Source of the DNA: Lysinibacillus sp. BPa_S21 | GTDB lineage: Bacteria > Bacillota > Bacilli > Bacillales_A > Planococcaceae | Assembly: GCF_023337795.1 (NCBI RefSeq) | Contig: NZ_JALIRS010000008.1 | Location: 124,001-188,000, forward strand | Length of the DNA: 64,000 nucleotides | Reading direction: 5' to 3' | In this document: positions 1 through 9,518 of the stretch, piece by piece | Position numbering within the stretch: the first letter of the stretch is position 1 | How the letters are laid out: each line of letters opens with the position of its first letter | Program-made: the position numbers and the translations under genes | Notes under the pieces: model-generated | What the model was told of the DNA's origin: nothing | Seen by the model: the letters and a program-made list of their open reading frames with translations, nothing else | The model's database searches: none

Positions 1-2
1 TG

Positions 3-923
3 GATTATGATGATCCAAATCGTCGACCATTTTGGTCCAATGCCCAAACGAATGAACAGCAATTTGGCGTACTAAGCTTTGATCGATTTAAAGTAAAGGT
101 AGATGGCGATACAAAGGAATGGAAAGGTACACAAATGTACAATACCTCACCTTCTGACGCAACAGATTTTGCTGTCGATTATGATGAAAGATATTTGTAT
201 TTCAAATTAAAAAGTGATGTTTTAAAAACAGCTTCACCTCGTATTTTACTTGATGTAGTACCAAATCAAGGAAATACTTCGGCAACATCCATAAAAGATA
301 TGACGTTTTCAAATGGTGTAGATTTCATGGTGGAATTAAATAAAAATGGGGACTCTCGCGTTGTCATAGATGAATACTATGATTTCTATGATTATTTTTA
401 CGGTCATAATTTAAAGATGATTCCTCCTCGAATGGCAGCTATCACAAAAAATAGTGGTAAATTTGCACCGATTAATTATGTATTAAATAAACAGCTATAC
501 TTACCAGAGCAAAAGATTACTACCGATTTTAGTTATTATGAAACAGGAAAGCTCCTTCAAGGGAATGCCAATCCAAAAGCAAAAGATTATAATTCATTAG
601 TAGACTATACGTGGACGGATGATAATGTGATTGAGCTACGGATTCCTTGGCTACTGATTCAAGCAAAAGATCCAAGCCAGCGTGAGTTTATGGGCGATTT
701 ATATAAAGATGGAGAGACCGCTTCTACGAAAGTCGATAATATTTATCTTGGTGCTGTCTTTGTAGACAAGGATGGTAAGGTAGTGAAATCTTTACCAGAG
801 ACAAAAGATCATGTCTTGCCAGCACTCTCGGCTTATTCTTGGGACAAATGGCAAGCGCCTAAGTATGAAGAGCGTTTAAAACAATCATATTATATTTTAC
901 AAAAATTATTTAAAGAGTATTAA
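3..923 (+). CDS. C-terminal part of a CBM9/DOMON-like beta-sandwich protein (5' end outside window)
   Basis: The reading frame is open from the left edge of the window to the TAA at 921-923, so only the last 306 or so codons are seen. The visible part begins with aromatic and charged sequence, then a stretch reading DGDTKEWKG, then ATDFAVDYDERYLYFKLK. A DGxxxEW entry followed by an acidic 'DYDERYLYFK' strand is typical of CBM9-like or DOMON-like extracellular beta-sandwich domains; this is family knowledge, not proof. Many Tyr, Trp and Phe residues fit carbohydrate or cell-surface binding. No membrane segment is visible. A strong terminator follows directly. The N-terminal domain and the true function cannot be known from here. 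Confidence 0.6.
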   Translation, partial: DYDDPNRRPFWSNAQTNEQQFGVLSFDRFKVKVDGDTKEWKGTQMYNTSPSDATDFAVDYDERYLYFKLKSDVLKTASPRILLDVVPNQGNTSATSIKDMTFSNGVDFMVELNKNGDSRVVIDEYYDFYDYFYGHNLKMIPPRMAAITKNSGKFAPINYVLNKQLYLPEQKITTDFSYYETGKLLQGNANPKAKDYNSLVDYTWTDDNVIELRIPWLLIQAKDPSQREFMGDLYKDGETASTKVDNIYLGAVFVDKDGKVVKSLPETKDHVLPALSAYSWDKWQAPKYEERLKQSYYILQKLFKEY

Positions 924-929
924 TGGAAG

Positions 930-967
930 CTTAGGATAGACGAATTTGTCTATTCTAAGTTTTTTTA
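930..967 (+). terminator. Rho-independent terminator
   Basis: The inverted repeat CTTAGGATAGAC / GTCTATTCTAAG around a short AATTT loop is followed by a T run. It closes the upstream partial gene and isolates it from the symporter gene. Confidence 0.85.
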
Positions 968-1101
968 TTACTTGATAGAAAATAAAGAAGAGTTTTGCAA
1001 TTCCGACTATTAATAGAACTGTATATTCTCTCGATTGTTTATGGTAAATTACTAATAATACATTCGAGAAAGACACTTGTTTTTTTAAGGAGGACAATAT
1101 C

Positions 1102-2262
1102 GTGAAGTTTAAATTTGGTTTATTGGCAAAAATTATTGTCGCAATTTTGCTAGCGGTAATACTTGGAAGCTTTATGCCAGAGCCATTTGTGCGTATATTT
1201 GCAACATTTAATGGCTTATTCGGTAATTTTTTAAATTTTGTTGTACCACTTATTATTATTGCATTTATTGCTCCGGGCATTGCCCAGCTTGGGAAAGGCT
1301 CCGGGAAATTATTAGGCTTGGCAACATTCTTTGCCTACTTCTCCACAATCATTGCAGGAATATTCGCTTTTTTGGTAGCACGAAATGTGTTGCCCAATTT
1401 CATATCAAATGGTGCTATGGAAAGCATGAAAAACCCAGAGGAATTTTTAGCACAGGCATTCTTTAAAGTTGAAATGCCTCCATTAATGGGTGTTATGTCA
1501 GCATTAATTTTTGCATTTATCGTAGGGATTGGTATGACAGCCATTCAAAGCGATGTTATGAAACGCGGTTTTGAAGAATTTAATGTAATTATTGAAAAGT
1601 TAATTTCATTTGTGATTATTCCACTTTTACCATTTCATATTTTCGGGATTTTCTTGAATATGACATATGGAGGACAAGTAGCAAAAATATTATCTGTCTT
1701 CGCAATTGTCTTCGCACTTATAATTGTGATGCACTGGGTAATTTTGCTAGTTCAATACACTACTGCGGGAACTTTAAATAAGAAAAATCCACTTATGTTA
1801 CTTCGAACTATGCTACCTGCGTATTTTACAGCATTAGGCACACAATCTTCAGCTGCAGCTATTCCAGTTACATTGCGACAATCGCAAAAAACGGGTGCTT
1901 CAGAAAAAGTAACGAATTTTACAATCCCTCTGTTTGCAACTATTCATTTATCAGGTAGTACGATTACAATCGTAACTTGTTCTTTAGGTGTTATGTTGAT
2001 GAACGGTATGGATATAAGTTTTGCACAATATATCGGCTTTATATTTATGCTAGGTATTACGATGGTTGCTGCACCAGGTGTCCCAGGAGGAGGAGTTATG
2101 GCAGCATTAGGTTTACTGCAAACAATGCTCGGCTTCGATGAAACAATGGTTGCACTAATGATCGCACTCTACTTAGCACAAGATAGCTTTGGTACAGCTA
2201 CAAATGTAACAGGTGATGGTGCATTAGCCATGATTGTCGATCGTTTCAATAAGAAAGATTAA
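1102..2262 (+). CDS. Dicarboxylate/amino acid:cation symporter (DAACS family)
   Basis: A 386-residue integral membrane protein that probably imports acidic amino acids or C4-dicarboxylates with sodium or protons. It shows repeated hydrophobic segments from residue 7 onwards and the DAACS re-entrant region, with a serine-rich QSSAAAIPVTL loop near residue 255. Later come a GVPGGGV segment and QDSFGTATNVTGDGA near the C-terminus, which holds substrate and cation ligands in the GltP/DctA family. It is shorter than classical DctA (about 420). The start is GTG at 1102, eight bases after an AAGGAGG site at 1087-1093. It stands alone as a transcription unit. Its 3' untranslated region is a long array of 21-nt repeats ending in a terminator. 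The exact substrate cannot be assigned. Confidence 0.85.
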   Translation: MKFKFGLLAKIIVAILLAVILGSFMPEPFVRIFATFNGLFGNFLNFVVPLIIIAFIAPGIAQLGKGSGKLLGLATFFAYFSTIIAGIFAFLVARNVLPNFISNGAMESMKNPEEFLAQAFFKVEMPPLMGVMSALIFAFIVGIGMTAIQSDVMKRGFEEFNVIIEKLISFVIIPLLPFHIFGIFLNMTYGGQVAKILSVFAIVFALIIVMHWVILLVQYTTAGTLNKKNPLMLLRTMLPAYFTALGTQSSAAAIPVTLRQSQKTGASEKVTNFTIPLFATIHLSGSTITIVTCSLGVMLMNGMDISFAQYIGFIFMLGITMVAAPGVPGGGVMAALGLLQTMLGFDETMVALMIALYLAQDSFGTATNVTGDGALAMIVDRFNKKD

Positions 2263-2263
2263 T

Positions 2264-2712
2264 GAATAAAAGCAGAGTCGTGGATAGAGCAGTCAAAATC
2301 GTGGATAGAAGCGTCAAAATGACGGATAGAACTGCCAGAGCGACGGATAGGATTATCAAAACGACGGATAAAATCGTCAGTGACGGATAGAAATATCAAA
2401 GTGACGGAAAGAACCGCCAGAGCGATGGATAGGATCATCAAAGTGACGGAAAGAACCGCCAGAGTGACGGATAGGATTATCAAAAACGACGGATAAAATC
2501 GTCAGTGACAGATAGAAATATCAAAGCGACGGAAAGAACCGCCAGAACGATGGATAGGTCATCAAAGCGACGGAAAGAACTGCCAGAGTGACGGATAGGA
2601 TTATCAAAAACGACGGATAAAATCGTCAGTGACGGATAGAAATATCAAAGTGACGGAAAGAACTGCCAGAACGACGGAAAGTATGACTCAAGGCGGAAAG
2701 AACTGCCAATCC
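2264..2712 (+). repeat. Array of degenerate 21-nt repeats with 124-bp higher-order period
   Basis: About twenty imperfect units of roughly 21 nt, of the form GACGGATAGAANNRYCARAGY, follow the symporter stop codon. A compound block starting GACGGATAGGATTATC recurs at 2342, 2466 and 2590, exactly 124 bp apart, so whole blocks have been duplicated. The array ends just before a terminator whose core is identical to the one behind a similar array at 10566-10660. A short minus-strand open frame here only reflects the 21-nt periodicity. Confidence 0.85.
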
Positions 2713-2735
2713 GACTGATATAACCACCTTAATAC

Positions 2736-2768
2736 AAAAAAATCGCCTGCTACGGCGATTTTTTTTGT
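2736..2768 (+). terminator. Terminator behind the 21-nt repeat array
   Basis: AATCGCC TGCTAC GGCGATT with A-rich and T-rich flanks. The core is identical to the hairpin at 10671-10703, which also follows a 21-nt repeat array. Confidence 0.9.
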
Positions 2769-3105
2769 TTAGGAGATAGTTAATTTTATTTGCTGAAATT
2801 TAATAAAAAATAACATTTATCTAGTTGTTTATCGAAAATGTATAGTTCTAAAGAAGTGGATTGTGTATTTTTTATAACTTATTTGTGTCGAGATGGTTAT
2901 TTTTTCTCTTTATTATGGAATTGTTTAGAAAAAGTTTAGTTTTATTTAGTATGATATACATATTGAGGAAGTTTATGTTTTCGAATCTTAGGATTTGATG
3001 ACTAAGAATGGGTGTGATATGAGGGGATTTTATGTACAAAGGTATGAATTGTTAAAGCTTTGAATTACGTTTTCACAATAACTTAGACAAAGGAGTAATT
3101 TGTTT
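2769..3105 (+). promoter_or_regulatory. AT-rich leader of the exopolysaccharide operon with a 7-codon mini-ORF
   Basis: No recognised gene lies here. A TATGAT hexamer at 2950-2955 could be a -10 element, but no good -35 was found at normal spacing. At 3032-3055 a well-placed AGGGGA site precedes a mini-ORF reading MYKGMNC and then stop, 50 bases ahead of the sugar dehydrogenase. It might be a leader peptide or chance. Confidence 0.35.
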
Positions 3106-4431
3106 ATGGGAATAAAGATTGAGACAAAGGGATTAGCTTTATCAGAAAAAATCAAAACAAGAAGTGCCACAATTGGGGTTGTTGGACTAGGATATGTGGG
3201 GCTCCCTCTAGCCTTAGAAATCGTCAATAAAGGCTTTGGAGTAATTGGTTTCGATAAAGATAATAAAAAAATTACCAAATTAAAAAGTGGTGATAGTTAT
3301 ATTGCTGATATGTCTAACGCAATCATCGAGAAAGCGGTTAAAGAAGAGAAATTTGAGCCGACAAATGATTTTTCTAAACTCGTAAATGTAGATATCATTA
3401 TTATTTGTGTACCGACGCCTACAAATGCAGATGGAACACCTAATATCTCGTATATTGTAGATGCAGCTAATGCAATTGAACAAAATATGTCCCCTAATAC
3501 TTTAATTATTCTTGAAAGTACAACTTACCCTGGAACAACAGAAGAAGTAGTTCAACCGATCTTAGAAAGAGGTAACTTCATTATTGGACAGGATATATTT
3601 TTAGCTTATTCTCCTGAACGTGTGGATCCTGGAAATATAAATTTTTCAGTTTCGAATACGCCTAAAGTAGTTGGTGGTATTTCAGCAGCTTGTTTAGAAG
3701 TAACCAAGCTTTTTTATGAAACAGTGATCAATACAAATGTGTTTGCTGTAACAGGTCCAAAGATTGCTGAAATGGAAAAGTTATTAGAAAATACGTTTCG
3801 ACAAATTAATATTGCCCTTGTCAATGAATTAAGTCAGGTTTGCCATAAAATGAATATCGATGTGTGGGAAGTGATTGAAGCGGCTTCGACAAAGCCTTAC
3901 GGTTTTATGCCATTTACACCTGGCCCTGGGGTAGGTGGTCATTGTATACCAGTAGACCCTAAATATTTATTGTGGGCAAGCCAGCAGCATGGTGTTTCAG
4001 CGACATTAATTGAGACGGCAGATAAAATTAATGATTCTATGCCAAGCTTTGTAATTGAAAGATTAGAAAATTATTTAAATGCACATGGAAAAGAGATAGA
4101 TGATGCAGAAATTGTAGTTATTGGAGTTTCTTATAAGCCGAATATTAATGATTTTCGGGAATCACCAGCATTACATGTTATTGACAAATTAATGGAAAAA
4201 CGGTGTGGTCTAAAAGTTGTTGATCCATTTATAGAAACATTTACAGTTGGTAATAACATGTTTAACACAGTTTTACTTACAAAAGAGTTAATTCAAAAAG
4301 CAGATGCTGTAGTCATTTTAACGAATCATGCAGCTATTGATTATGCATTGATTGATCAACATGCTGCTTTAATTTTTGATACACGCAATACCCATTATTT
4401 GTTTAAAAATGAAAAATACCACAAATTATAG
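3106..4431 (+). CDS. UDP-sugar 6-dehydrogenase (UDP-GlcNAc/ManNAc or UDP-Glc type)
   Basis: A cytoplasmic NAD-dependent enzyme that oxidises the C6 hydroxyl of a UDP-sugar to a uronic acid, supplying a charged precursor for a surface polysaccharide. The Rossmann motif GLGYVGLPLA lies near residue 25, the central helix EMEKLLENTFRQIN near 230, and the catalytic cysteine in GVGGHCIPVDPKYL near 280. That form resembles WbpA/TviB-type UDP-HexNAc dehydrogenases more than strict UDP-glucose enzymes. ATG at 3106 is chosen, 10 bases after AGGAG; an in-frame TTG at 3100 is possible. It is the first gene of a five-gene operon with a deacetylase-like lipoprotein, a processive glycosyltransferase and a GH18-like lipoprotein. 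Substrate specificity is inferred only. Confidence 0.88.
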   Translation: MGIKIETKGLALSEKIKTRSATIGVVGLGYVGLPLALEIVNKGFGVIGFDKDNKKITKLKSGDSYIADMSNAIIEKAVKEEKFEPTNDFSKLVNVDIIIICVPTPTNADGTPNISYIVDAANAIEQNMSPNTLIILESTTYPGTTEEVVQPILERGNFIIGQDIFLAYSPERVDPGNINFSVSNTPKVVGGISAACLEVTKLFYETVINTNVFAVTGPKIAEMEKLLENTFRQINIALVNELSQVCHKMNIDVWEVIEAASTKPYGFMPFTPGPGVGGHCIPVDPKYLLWASQQHGVSATLIETADKINDSMPSFVIERLENYLNAHGKEIDDAEIVVIGVSYKPNINDFRESPALHVIDKLMEKRCGLKVVDPFIETFTVGNNMFNTVLLTKELIQKADAVVILTNHAAIDYALIDQHAALIFDTRNTHYLFKNEKYHKL

Positions 4432-4441
4432 GGGGGATTCT

Positions 4442-5878
4442 GTGATCACGGGGCGGTTAAAATTATGTAGTCTATTAGTCATTTTATTTCTAGCTGGATG
4501 TCAATCGTCCGCTCAAACTAATCAGGTTCAACCGGTCGATTCAACAATTGAAATAAAGGAACCGGATGGAACGATGAGTGAAATTTATAGTCACGCGAGC
4601 ATTCTTAGTCCAAAGGTAGCTTTAACCTTTAATGGACTTGCAGACAATGAAATAATGCAAAAATTATTAAAGGCTTTGGATCAAGCTAACATGAAGGCAA
4701 CATTTTTTGTAGAAGGTACACGAGTTGCACAAGATCCTGAGTTAGTGAAGGCTATTTTAGCAAAAGGTCATGAAGTAGAAAATGGAACATTGACGTTTCC
4801 CGAAATGACTGATTTGAGTTATGAAGAAACATATAAAGAAATTTATTTAGCGAATGAGGTTTTTAAAGATAAATTAGGTTATACACCTAAATACGTTCGC
4901 AGTCGTTCCGGTGATTCAACGGACAATATGCGATTAGCAACTAAAACCTTAAATATGAAGGGAGTTGTAGGATCTTCCATTAATCCAAAAGATCGAAATA
5001 TGCAAAGTGCTGAAGAAATAATGGATTATATTCATCGATTTATCAATAGTGGATCTATCATTCATTTAAATACGTACATTAACCCTGCAATTATTGATGT
5101 TATTCCATTATTGTCTCAATTTGGCGAAGAAAAAGGGTACGTTTTCTCTACATTAACGGACGTTTTAGATAAACAATATTTAGTAAAATCCTTAGAGGAA
5201 ATTGAAGGCTATGATGCTATTAAAGTAAATCCGGATTATGAAAATGTAAAACCGAATTTGTACTATCGTAAAAATACTTCCAAAAAAGAAATTGCTTTAA
5301 CCTTTGATGATTGGGCGAGTGAGGAGAGACTTAAAGAAATTTTAGATGTTCTTGATAAGTATCATGTTCAATCTACGTTCTTTTTAATTGGCAAAGGTGT
5401 GGAAAAGGATCCGCAATTAGCAAAATTAATTGTTGAGAGAGGCCATGAGGTTGCAAGTCACTCCTATAATCATCTTGATGTAACGACAATGACACCTGAA
5501 GAGCTCCAAGAGGATGTTGTAATGGCACATCAGGCCCTAACATATGCCTTGCAAGAAGAGCCTTTGTTGTATTTCAGGCCTAATAAAGGTGCTATTAATG
5601 AAGAATCAGCGAAAATTATTGCCGCAACAGGTGTCCAATCGATTGCGATGTACGATATAGCATCATTCGATTGGAATTTAGAATATACATCTCGAGATAT
5701 TTATAATCGTGTGATGACTAGAATTGCTCCAGGAAAAGTGATTGTTATGCACATTTTAGACGGTACAAAAACAGTTGAAGCATTGCCATTAATCATTGAA
5801 AAGCTGCAAAAAGATGGGTATAGTTTTGCGAAAATGTCGACTTGGATTGAAGAAGATTCAAATAAGAAAGTGAATTGA
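4442..5878 (+). CDS. Lipoprotein with two polysaccharide deacetylase (NodB) domains, the first degenerate
   Basis: Probably a membrane-anchored carbohydrate esterase family 4 protein that removes N-acetyl groups from a polymer outside the cell. The signal peptide ends in a lipobox, LFLAGC. The first NodB domain (about residues 50-250) has lost the metal site: the usual TFDD is TFNG and the HSxxH motif is replaced. The second (about 280-470) keeps TFDD, HSYNH, an RPNKG variant of the RPPxG loop and a late MHIL histidine, so it should be catalytic. GTG at 4442 is chosen because a GGGGGG run sits just upstream and because it gives a clean signal peptide; the longer frame begins inside the previous gene. 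It lies between the sugar dehydrogenase and the glycosyltransferase, which suggests polymer modification during export. Confidence 0.85.
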   Translation: MITGRLKLCSLLVILFLAGCQSSAQTNQVQPVDSTIEIKEPDGTMSEIYSHASILSPKVALTFNGLADNEIMQKLLKALDQANMKATFFVEGTRVAQDPELVKAILAKGHEVENGTLTFPEMTDLSYEETYKEIYLANEVFKDKLGYTPKYVRSRSGDSTDNMRLATKTLNMKGVVGSSINPKDRNMQSAEEIMDYIHRFINSGSIIHLNTYINPAIIDVIPLLSQFGEEKGYVFSTLTDVLDKQYLVKSLEEIEGYDAIKVNPDYENVKPNLYYRKNTSKKEIALTFDDWASEERLKEILDVLDKYHVQSTFFLIGKGVEKDPQLAKLIVERGHEVASHSYNHLDVTTMTPEELQEDVVMAHQALTYALQEEPLLYFRPNKGAINEESAKIIAATGVQSIAMYDIASFDWNLEYTSRDIYNRVMTRIAPGKVIVMHILDGTKTVEALPLIIEKLQKDGYSFAKMSTWIEEDSNKKVN

Positions 5879-5883
5879 TAATC

Positions 5884-7749
5884 ATGAATAAGAAAAAAGA
5901 GATTTTAACGATACCACGCGCTGATCGACGGATTTTATCGAATATTCCTGACCCAGAAAATGTACGAAGTCTCGTTGACCGACGGGGTGCTTCGTATCAA
6001 AAGGAAGAAATCGATCCTACAGATGTCAATGAAATATATCGTTTACAGCTGTTAAGTTTACGCTATGAAACTAATTTTGAAGTACAAATTAAAAGAGCAA
6101 AGCACAAGGTTAGTAACAAACATTATGCGGAGGATATTTCGGTTACAGGTATCCTTATATTTTCAAATAATCCTGATAATTTTGTAATAGACGAAATTAT
6201 TACGATGAAATTTACTATACCTGGTGGTGCGATGCCTGAGGGCTATGAATCTAAGGTAAAGGTAAAAGCGAAAGTTGTTCGTCATTTTACGAAAGAAGTA
6301 GATGGTGAAACTAGATGCTATTATGCATGTGAATTTTTACAGCCTCTAAATGACTATATGACTAAAAAACGATGGGGACTATCAATCTTTATGGCAAGTA
6401 TATTTTTATTAGTAGTTTCTCTAATCGTTATGTTAATGAGGGCTGAAAGTGTTATTTACTTCAGATTCAATAAATTCCTATATCTATATAGTATTATTGC
6501 TGCAACATTTCTTTTAAGTCGATATATATTCGGCATTTTCTATAGGAATGTACCTATAAATCCTAAATTTGAACCGGGCGTTTCTATTATTATTCCGGTG
6601 TTTAACGAAGAAGAATGGATTCATAGAACAATTTTAAGCTGTATTAATCAGTATTATCCTGTAGACAAATTAGAAGTTATTGTTGTAGATGATTATTCAA
6701 CAGATAGAACTGAGGAAAAAGCTAATGAAATGATTGAACTTATTCATAGCGAGGGTGAGCGATTTAAAACAAAGAATCGCTTAAGTTTCCATAAGCTACC
6801 TCAAAATGGTGGGAAGCGTGAGGCTTTAGTGGCAGGGGTGCATCTTGCTAAACATGATTTAGTTGTTTTCGTAGATTCTGATAGTTTTTTAGAACCTCAT
6901 GCCATTCGAAATTTAGTACAGCCTTTCCAAGATCCTAAAATGGGTGGTGTGGCTGGAAGAACAGAAGTTGAAAATAAATTTACAAATGCTCTGACAAAAT
7001 TGCAAACCGTTCGCTATTATATAGCCTTTCGGATCATGAAAGCTGCTGAGTCTTGGTTTGATACAGTCACTTGCTTATCTGGTCCATTAGCATGTTATCG
7101 AAAAGAGCTTATTTTAAAGAACGAGACAGCATGGTTAAACCAAAAATTCCTTGGACAACCCGCAACATTTGGGGATGACCGTAGTATGACAAACTATATT
7201 TTGAAAACACATCGAACGGGATATCAGGACAATGCTGTATGTTCTACAATTGTTCCATCAGATACAAAAGTCTTTTTATCTCAACAAATGAGATGGAAAC
7301 GATCATGGCTACGCGAATCGTTACGAGCATTTTTATTTATGTGGAAGAAGGAACCTTTTATGTTTCTTTTCTTCATCATCGGTTTAATCGTACCAATAGC
7401 AGCCCCTATTGTTGTTGTTTACAATTTACTTTATGTGCCAATTATGCATGGCGTTTTTCCAACTACGTTTTTAGTGGGCTTGTTATTGATGGCAATGCTA
7501 ATGAGCTTAGCCCATCTTTTCTTTAGAAAAAGTAAATTGTGGACGTTTGGCTTTATCTTTGTACTTTTCTATGAATTTATTTTGCTGTGGCAAATGCCTG
7601 TTGCATGGGTTACATTTTGGAAATCAACTTGGGGAACGAGAGAAACACCTCAAGATGTCATCGCCAAAGAAAAGAAATTAGAAAAACAAAAATTACGAAA
7701 ATCTCGATTTTCGATTCTAAAAATTAGCAAAATGGGTGAGAAGGAATGA
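5884..7749 (+). CDS. PilZ-domain membrane glycosyltransferase family 2 (processive synthase)
   Basis: A probable inner-membrane polysaccharide synthase. Residues about 50-165 form a PilZ-like domain with the DISVTG form of the D/NxSxxG motif. The upstream RxxxR arginine motif is imperfect (RYETN), so c-di-GMP binding is uncertain. Two membrane segments follow (about 170-220), then a GT2 domain with SIIIPVFNEEEW, VVDDYSTD, FVDSDSF, GDDRSMTN and the QQMRWKRSW motif typical of processive cellulose, chitin and hyaluronan synthases. More membrane helices follow at 490-580. ATG 5884 is chosen; TTG 5875, overlapping the upstream stop, is an alternative. It is translationally coupled to the next gene by an ATGA overlap. 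The polymer is unknown; partner genes suggest one containing amino sugars or uronic acids. Confidence 0.85.
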   Translation: MNKKKEILTIPRADRRILSNIPDPENVRSLVDRRGASYQKEEIDPTDVNEIYRLQLLSLRYETNFEVQIKRAKHKVSNKHYAEDISVTGILIFSNNPDNFVIDEIITMKFTIPGGAMPEGYESKVKVKAKVVRHFTKEVDGETRCYYACEFLQPLNDYMTKKRWGLSIFMASIFLLVVSLIVMLMRAESVIYFRFNKFLYLYSIIAATFLLSRYIFGIFYRNVPINPKFEPGVSIIIPVFNEEEWIHRTILSCINQYYPVDKLEVIVVDDYSTDRTEEKANEMIELIHSEGERFKTKNRLSFHKLPQNGGKREALVAGVHLAKHDLVVFVDSDSFLEPHAIRNLVQPFQDPKMGGVAGRTEVENKFTNALTKLQTVRYYIAFRIMKAAESWFDTVTCLSGPLACYRKELILKNETAWLNQKFLGQPATFGDDRSMTNYILKTHRTGYQDNAVCSTIVPSDTKVFLSQQMRWKRSWLRESLRAFLFMWKKEPFMFLFFIIGLIVPIAAPIVVVYNLLYVPIMHGVFPTTFLVGLLLMAMLMSLAHLFFRKSKLWTFGFIFVLFYEFILLWQMPVAWVTFWKSTWGTRETPQDVIAKEKKLEKQKLRKSRFSILKISKMGEKE

Positions 7750-9497
7750 GTGAAAAAAAAGTTGTATTAAATCCGGCTAAAAAGAATCGAAGGAAAATAA
7801 TACGATCAATTGTTCAAACGATCATCGTTGTATTTTTAGCTGTTATTTTAATACGTGTTGTATTTTTAACTGATAAAAGGGTAGAGGAAACGGTTCCTTT
7901 AGTGAATAAAGATGGTTTCATCGCATTATCATATTTTGGTGTGAGCAGGGGTGAATCTCCTAAATATGTATCTAAAGAGAATTTGAGAAAACAACTTGCA
8001 CTGCTTGAAAGTCAAGGCTATACAACTGTTACTCAGCAGGATATCTTAGATTTTTATCAGAAAAACAAACCATTGCCAGAAAAGGCGTTGTATTTATCAT
8101 TTGAAGATGGACGTACAGATTCTAGTATATTCGCTCAAAACATCATGGAGGATCTAAATTATAAAGCTACCATGTTTACGTACGCCAATAAAATGGATAC
8201 ACGGGATAACAAATTTTTAAAGCCGAAAGACTTATTGCTCATGGAGAAAAGTGGCTATTGGGAGTTGGGCTCTAATGGATACCGTCTGACATATATTAAT
8301 ATGTATAACGATAAAGGACAGTCGTTAGGTGTAATAGATGAAAATAAAGTGCCAAATAAAACGACTATCGAATATTATAATCATTATTTAATGGACTTTA
8401 TTCGCAATCAATATATGATTCCAAGTGAAACGCGACAAGAAATGGAGAAGCGTATTCAAAAAGATTACAAGCTAATGCATGATATTTATAAGGAGGAATT
8501 AGGAGAAGTTCCTAAGGCCTATGCTATCATGCATGCCAACTCACTTTATAATAATATGGATTCGTTAGTTGAGAGTGCGAATAATAAAGAAATTAAGGAT
8601 AGATTTAAAATGCATTTCAATTTGGAGCTAGGGGCATATAATGATGCGGATGCTGATCTCTACAATTTAAGTAGATTACAAGTATCCCCCTATTGGTCTA
8701 CGAATCATGTGATGATGAAAATCCGCCAAGCTAGTAAGCAAAATGTAGAGTTTGAAGTCGGAGATCCTCAACGGGCAAAAGAATGGTCAGTATTGAGCGG
8801 TGCAGCAGAGTTTGAAAATAATGCGATTACGCTAACATCAGCACCTTCTAGTGAAGGTCGGGTAATATTGAAGGAAACACTTCCAGAGAAATATAATATA
8901 AACTTTGCCTTTAAAGGGAATGTCGTAGGACAACAATCTATTTATTTAAACTATGATGAAAAATATAATAGCTATATTCGGGTGGCATTAATAGATAATG
9001 AGATTGTTGTTTCTGAAAAATCACCAGAATCGAGCGTTGTTGAGAAGGAACGATTTCCGTTAAATGAAATAAAGTGGAATAAAGAAGAGTATGCATTCAA
9101 TAAGGCTACTGTATACGATTATCTGGATACGCAAAAAGGTTCTAGAATTGACGAGGAAGAGTATCCACGAAACTTAACAAAAACGAGAATATTTAACATT
9201 TATGTAGAAAATGGTAAAATAAAGATAGATGTAGATAAGGTATTATCCAAGACAATTCAAGTAAATCCTGACATACAAGGATCTAAAATTGGATTTGGTG
9301 CGTTGTTCAGCAAAAAAGAAACGTCGCATGAACAGTATGCAGATGATATTTATGATACATTCATCGAGGATATTTTGATTACAGATGTTAACGATCATAC
9401 GCTTTTTACTAACCAATATACGAATTTCGATAAAGTAAAGCACAAAACAATAACGTTATTTAATAATGTTGTTGATTTCTTTATTGAAACCTTCTAA
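7746..9497 (+). CDS. Membrane-anchored degenerate polysaccharide deacetylase-like protein with C-terminal beta domain
   Basis: A basic N-terminus and one membrane helix (about residues 20-42) anchor an extracytoplasmic protein of about 540 residues. Residues 60-260 resemble a PgaB/NodB-type deacetylase fold: YLSFEDGRTD takes the place of the TFDDG metal motif, but the following histidine pair is missing (ELGSNGYRL). Catalysis is therefore doubtful and a binding or scaffold role is likelier. Residues 330-570 look like a lectin or laminarinase-type beta sandwich, for example FEFEV-like strands and LNYDEKYNSYIRV. The ATG overlaps the stop of the glycosyltransferase gene, which implies coupled translation. 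It may guide the nascent polymer at the membrane. Function is inferred from context. Confidence 0.7.
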   Translation: MSEKKVVLNPAKKNRRKIIRSIVQTIIVVFLAVILIRVVFLTDKRVEETVPLVNKDGFIALSYFGVSRGESPKYVSKENLRKQLALLESQGYTTVTQQDILDFYQKNKPLPEKALYLSFEDGRTDSSIFAQNIMEDLNYKATMFTYANKMDTRDNKFLKPKDLLLMEKSGYWELGSNGYRLTYINMYNDKGQSLGVIDENKVPNKTTIEYYNHYLMDFIRNQYMIPSETRQEMEKRIQKDYKLMHDIYKEELGEVPKAYAIMHANSLYNNMDSLVESANNKEIKDRFKMHFNLELGAYNDADADLYNLSRLQVSPYWSTNHVMMKIRQASKQNVEFEVGDPQRAKEWSVLSGAAEFENNAITLTSAPSSEGRVILKETLPEKYNINFAFKGNVVGQQSIYLNYDEKYNSYIRVALIDNEIVVSEKSPESSVVEKERFPLNEIKWNKEEYAFNKATVYDYLDTQKGSRIDEEEYPRNLTKTRIFNIYVENGKIKIDVDKVLSKTIQVNPDIQGSKIGFGALFSKKETSHEQYADDIYDTFIEDILITDVNDHTLFTNQYTNFDKVKHKTITLFNNVVDFFIETF

Positions 9498-9518
9498 AAC
9501 GGGGGGAACTAAATTCAA

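Noticed and set aside
2259..2483. Minus-strand frame with repeated LSVTL/LAVLSV peptides
   Set aside because: A by-product of the 21-nt repeat period behind the symporter gene; resembles a membrane protein only by composition.
2769..3105. c-di-GMP riboswitch ahead of the polysaccharide operon
   Set aside because: No GEMM core was found; only an AT-rich leader and a mini-ORF.
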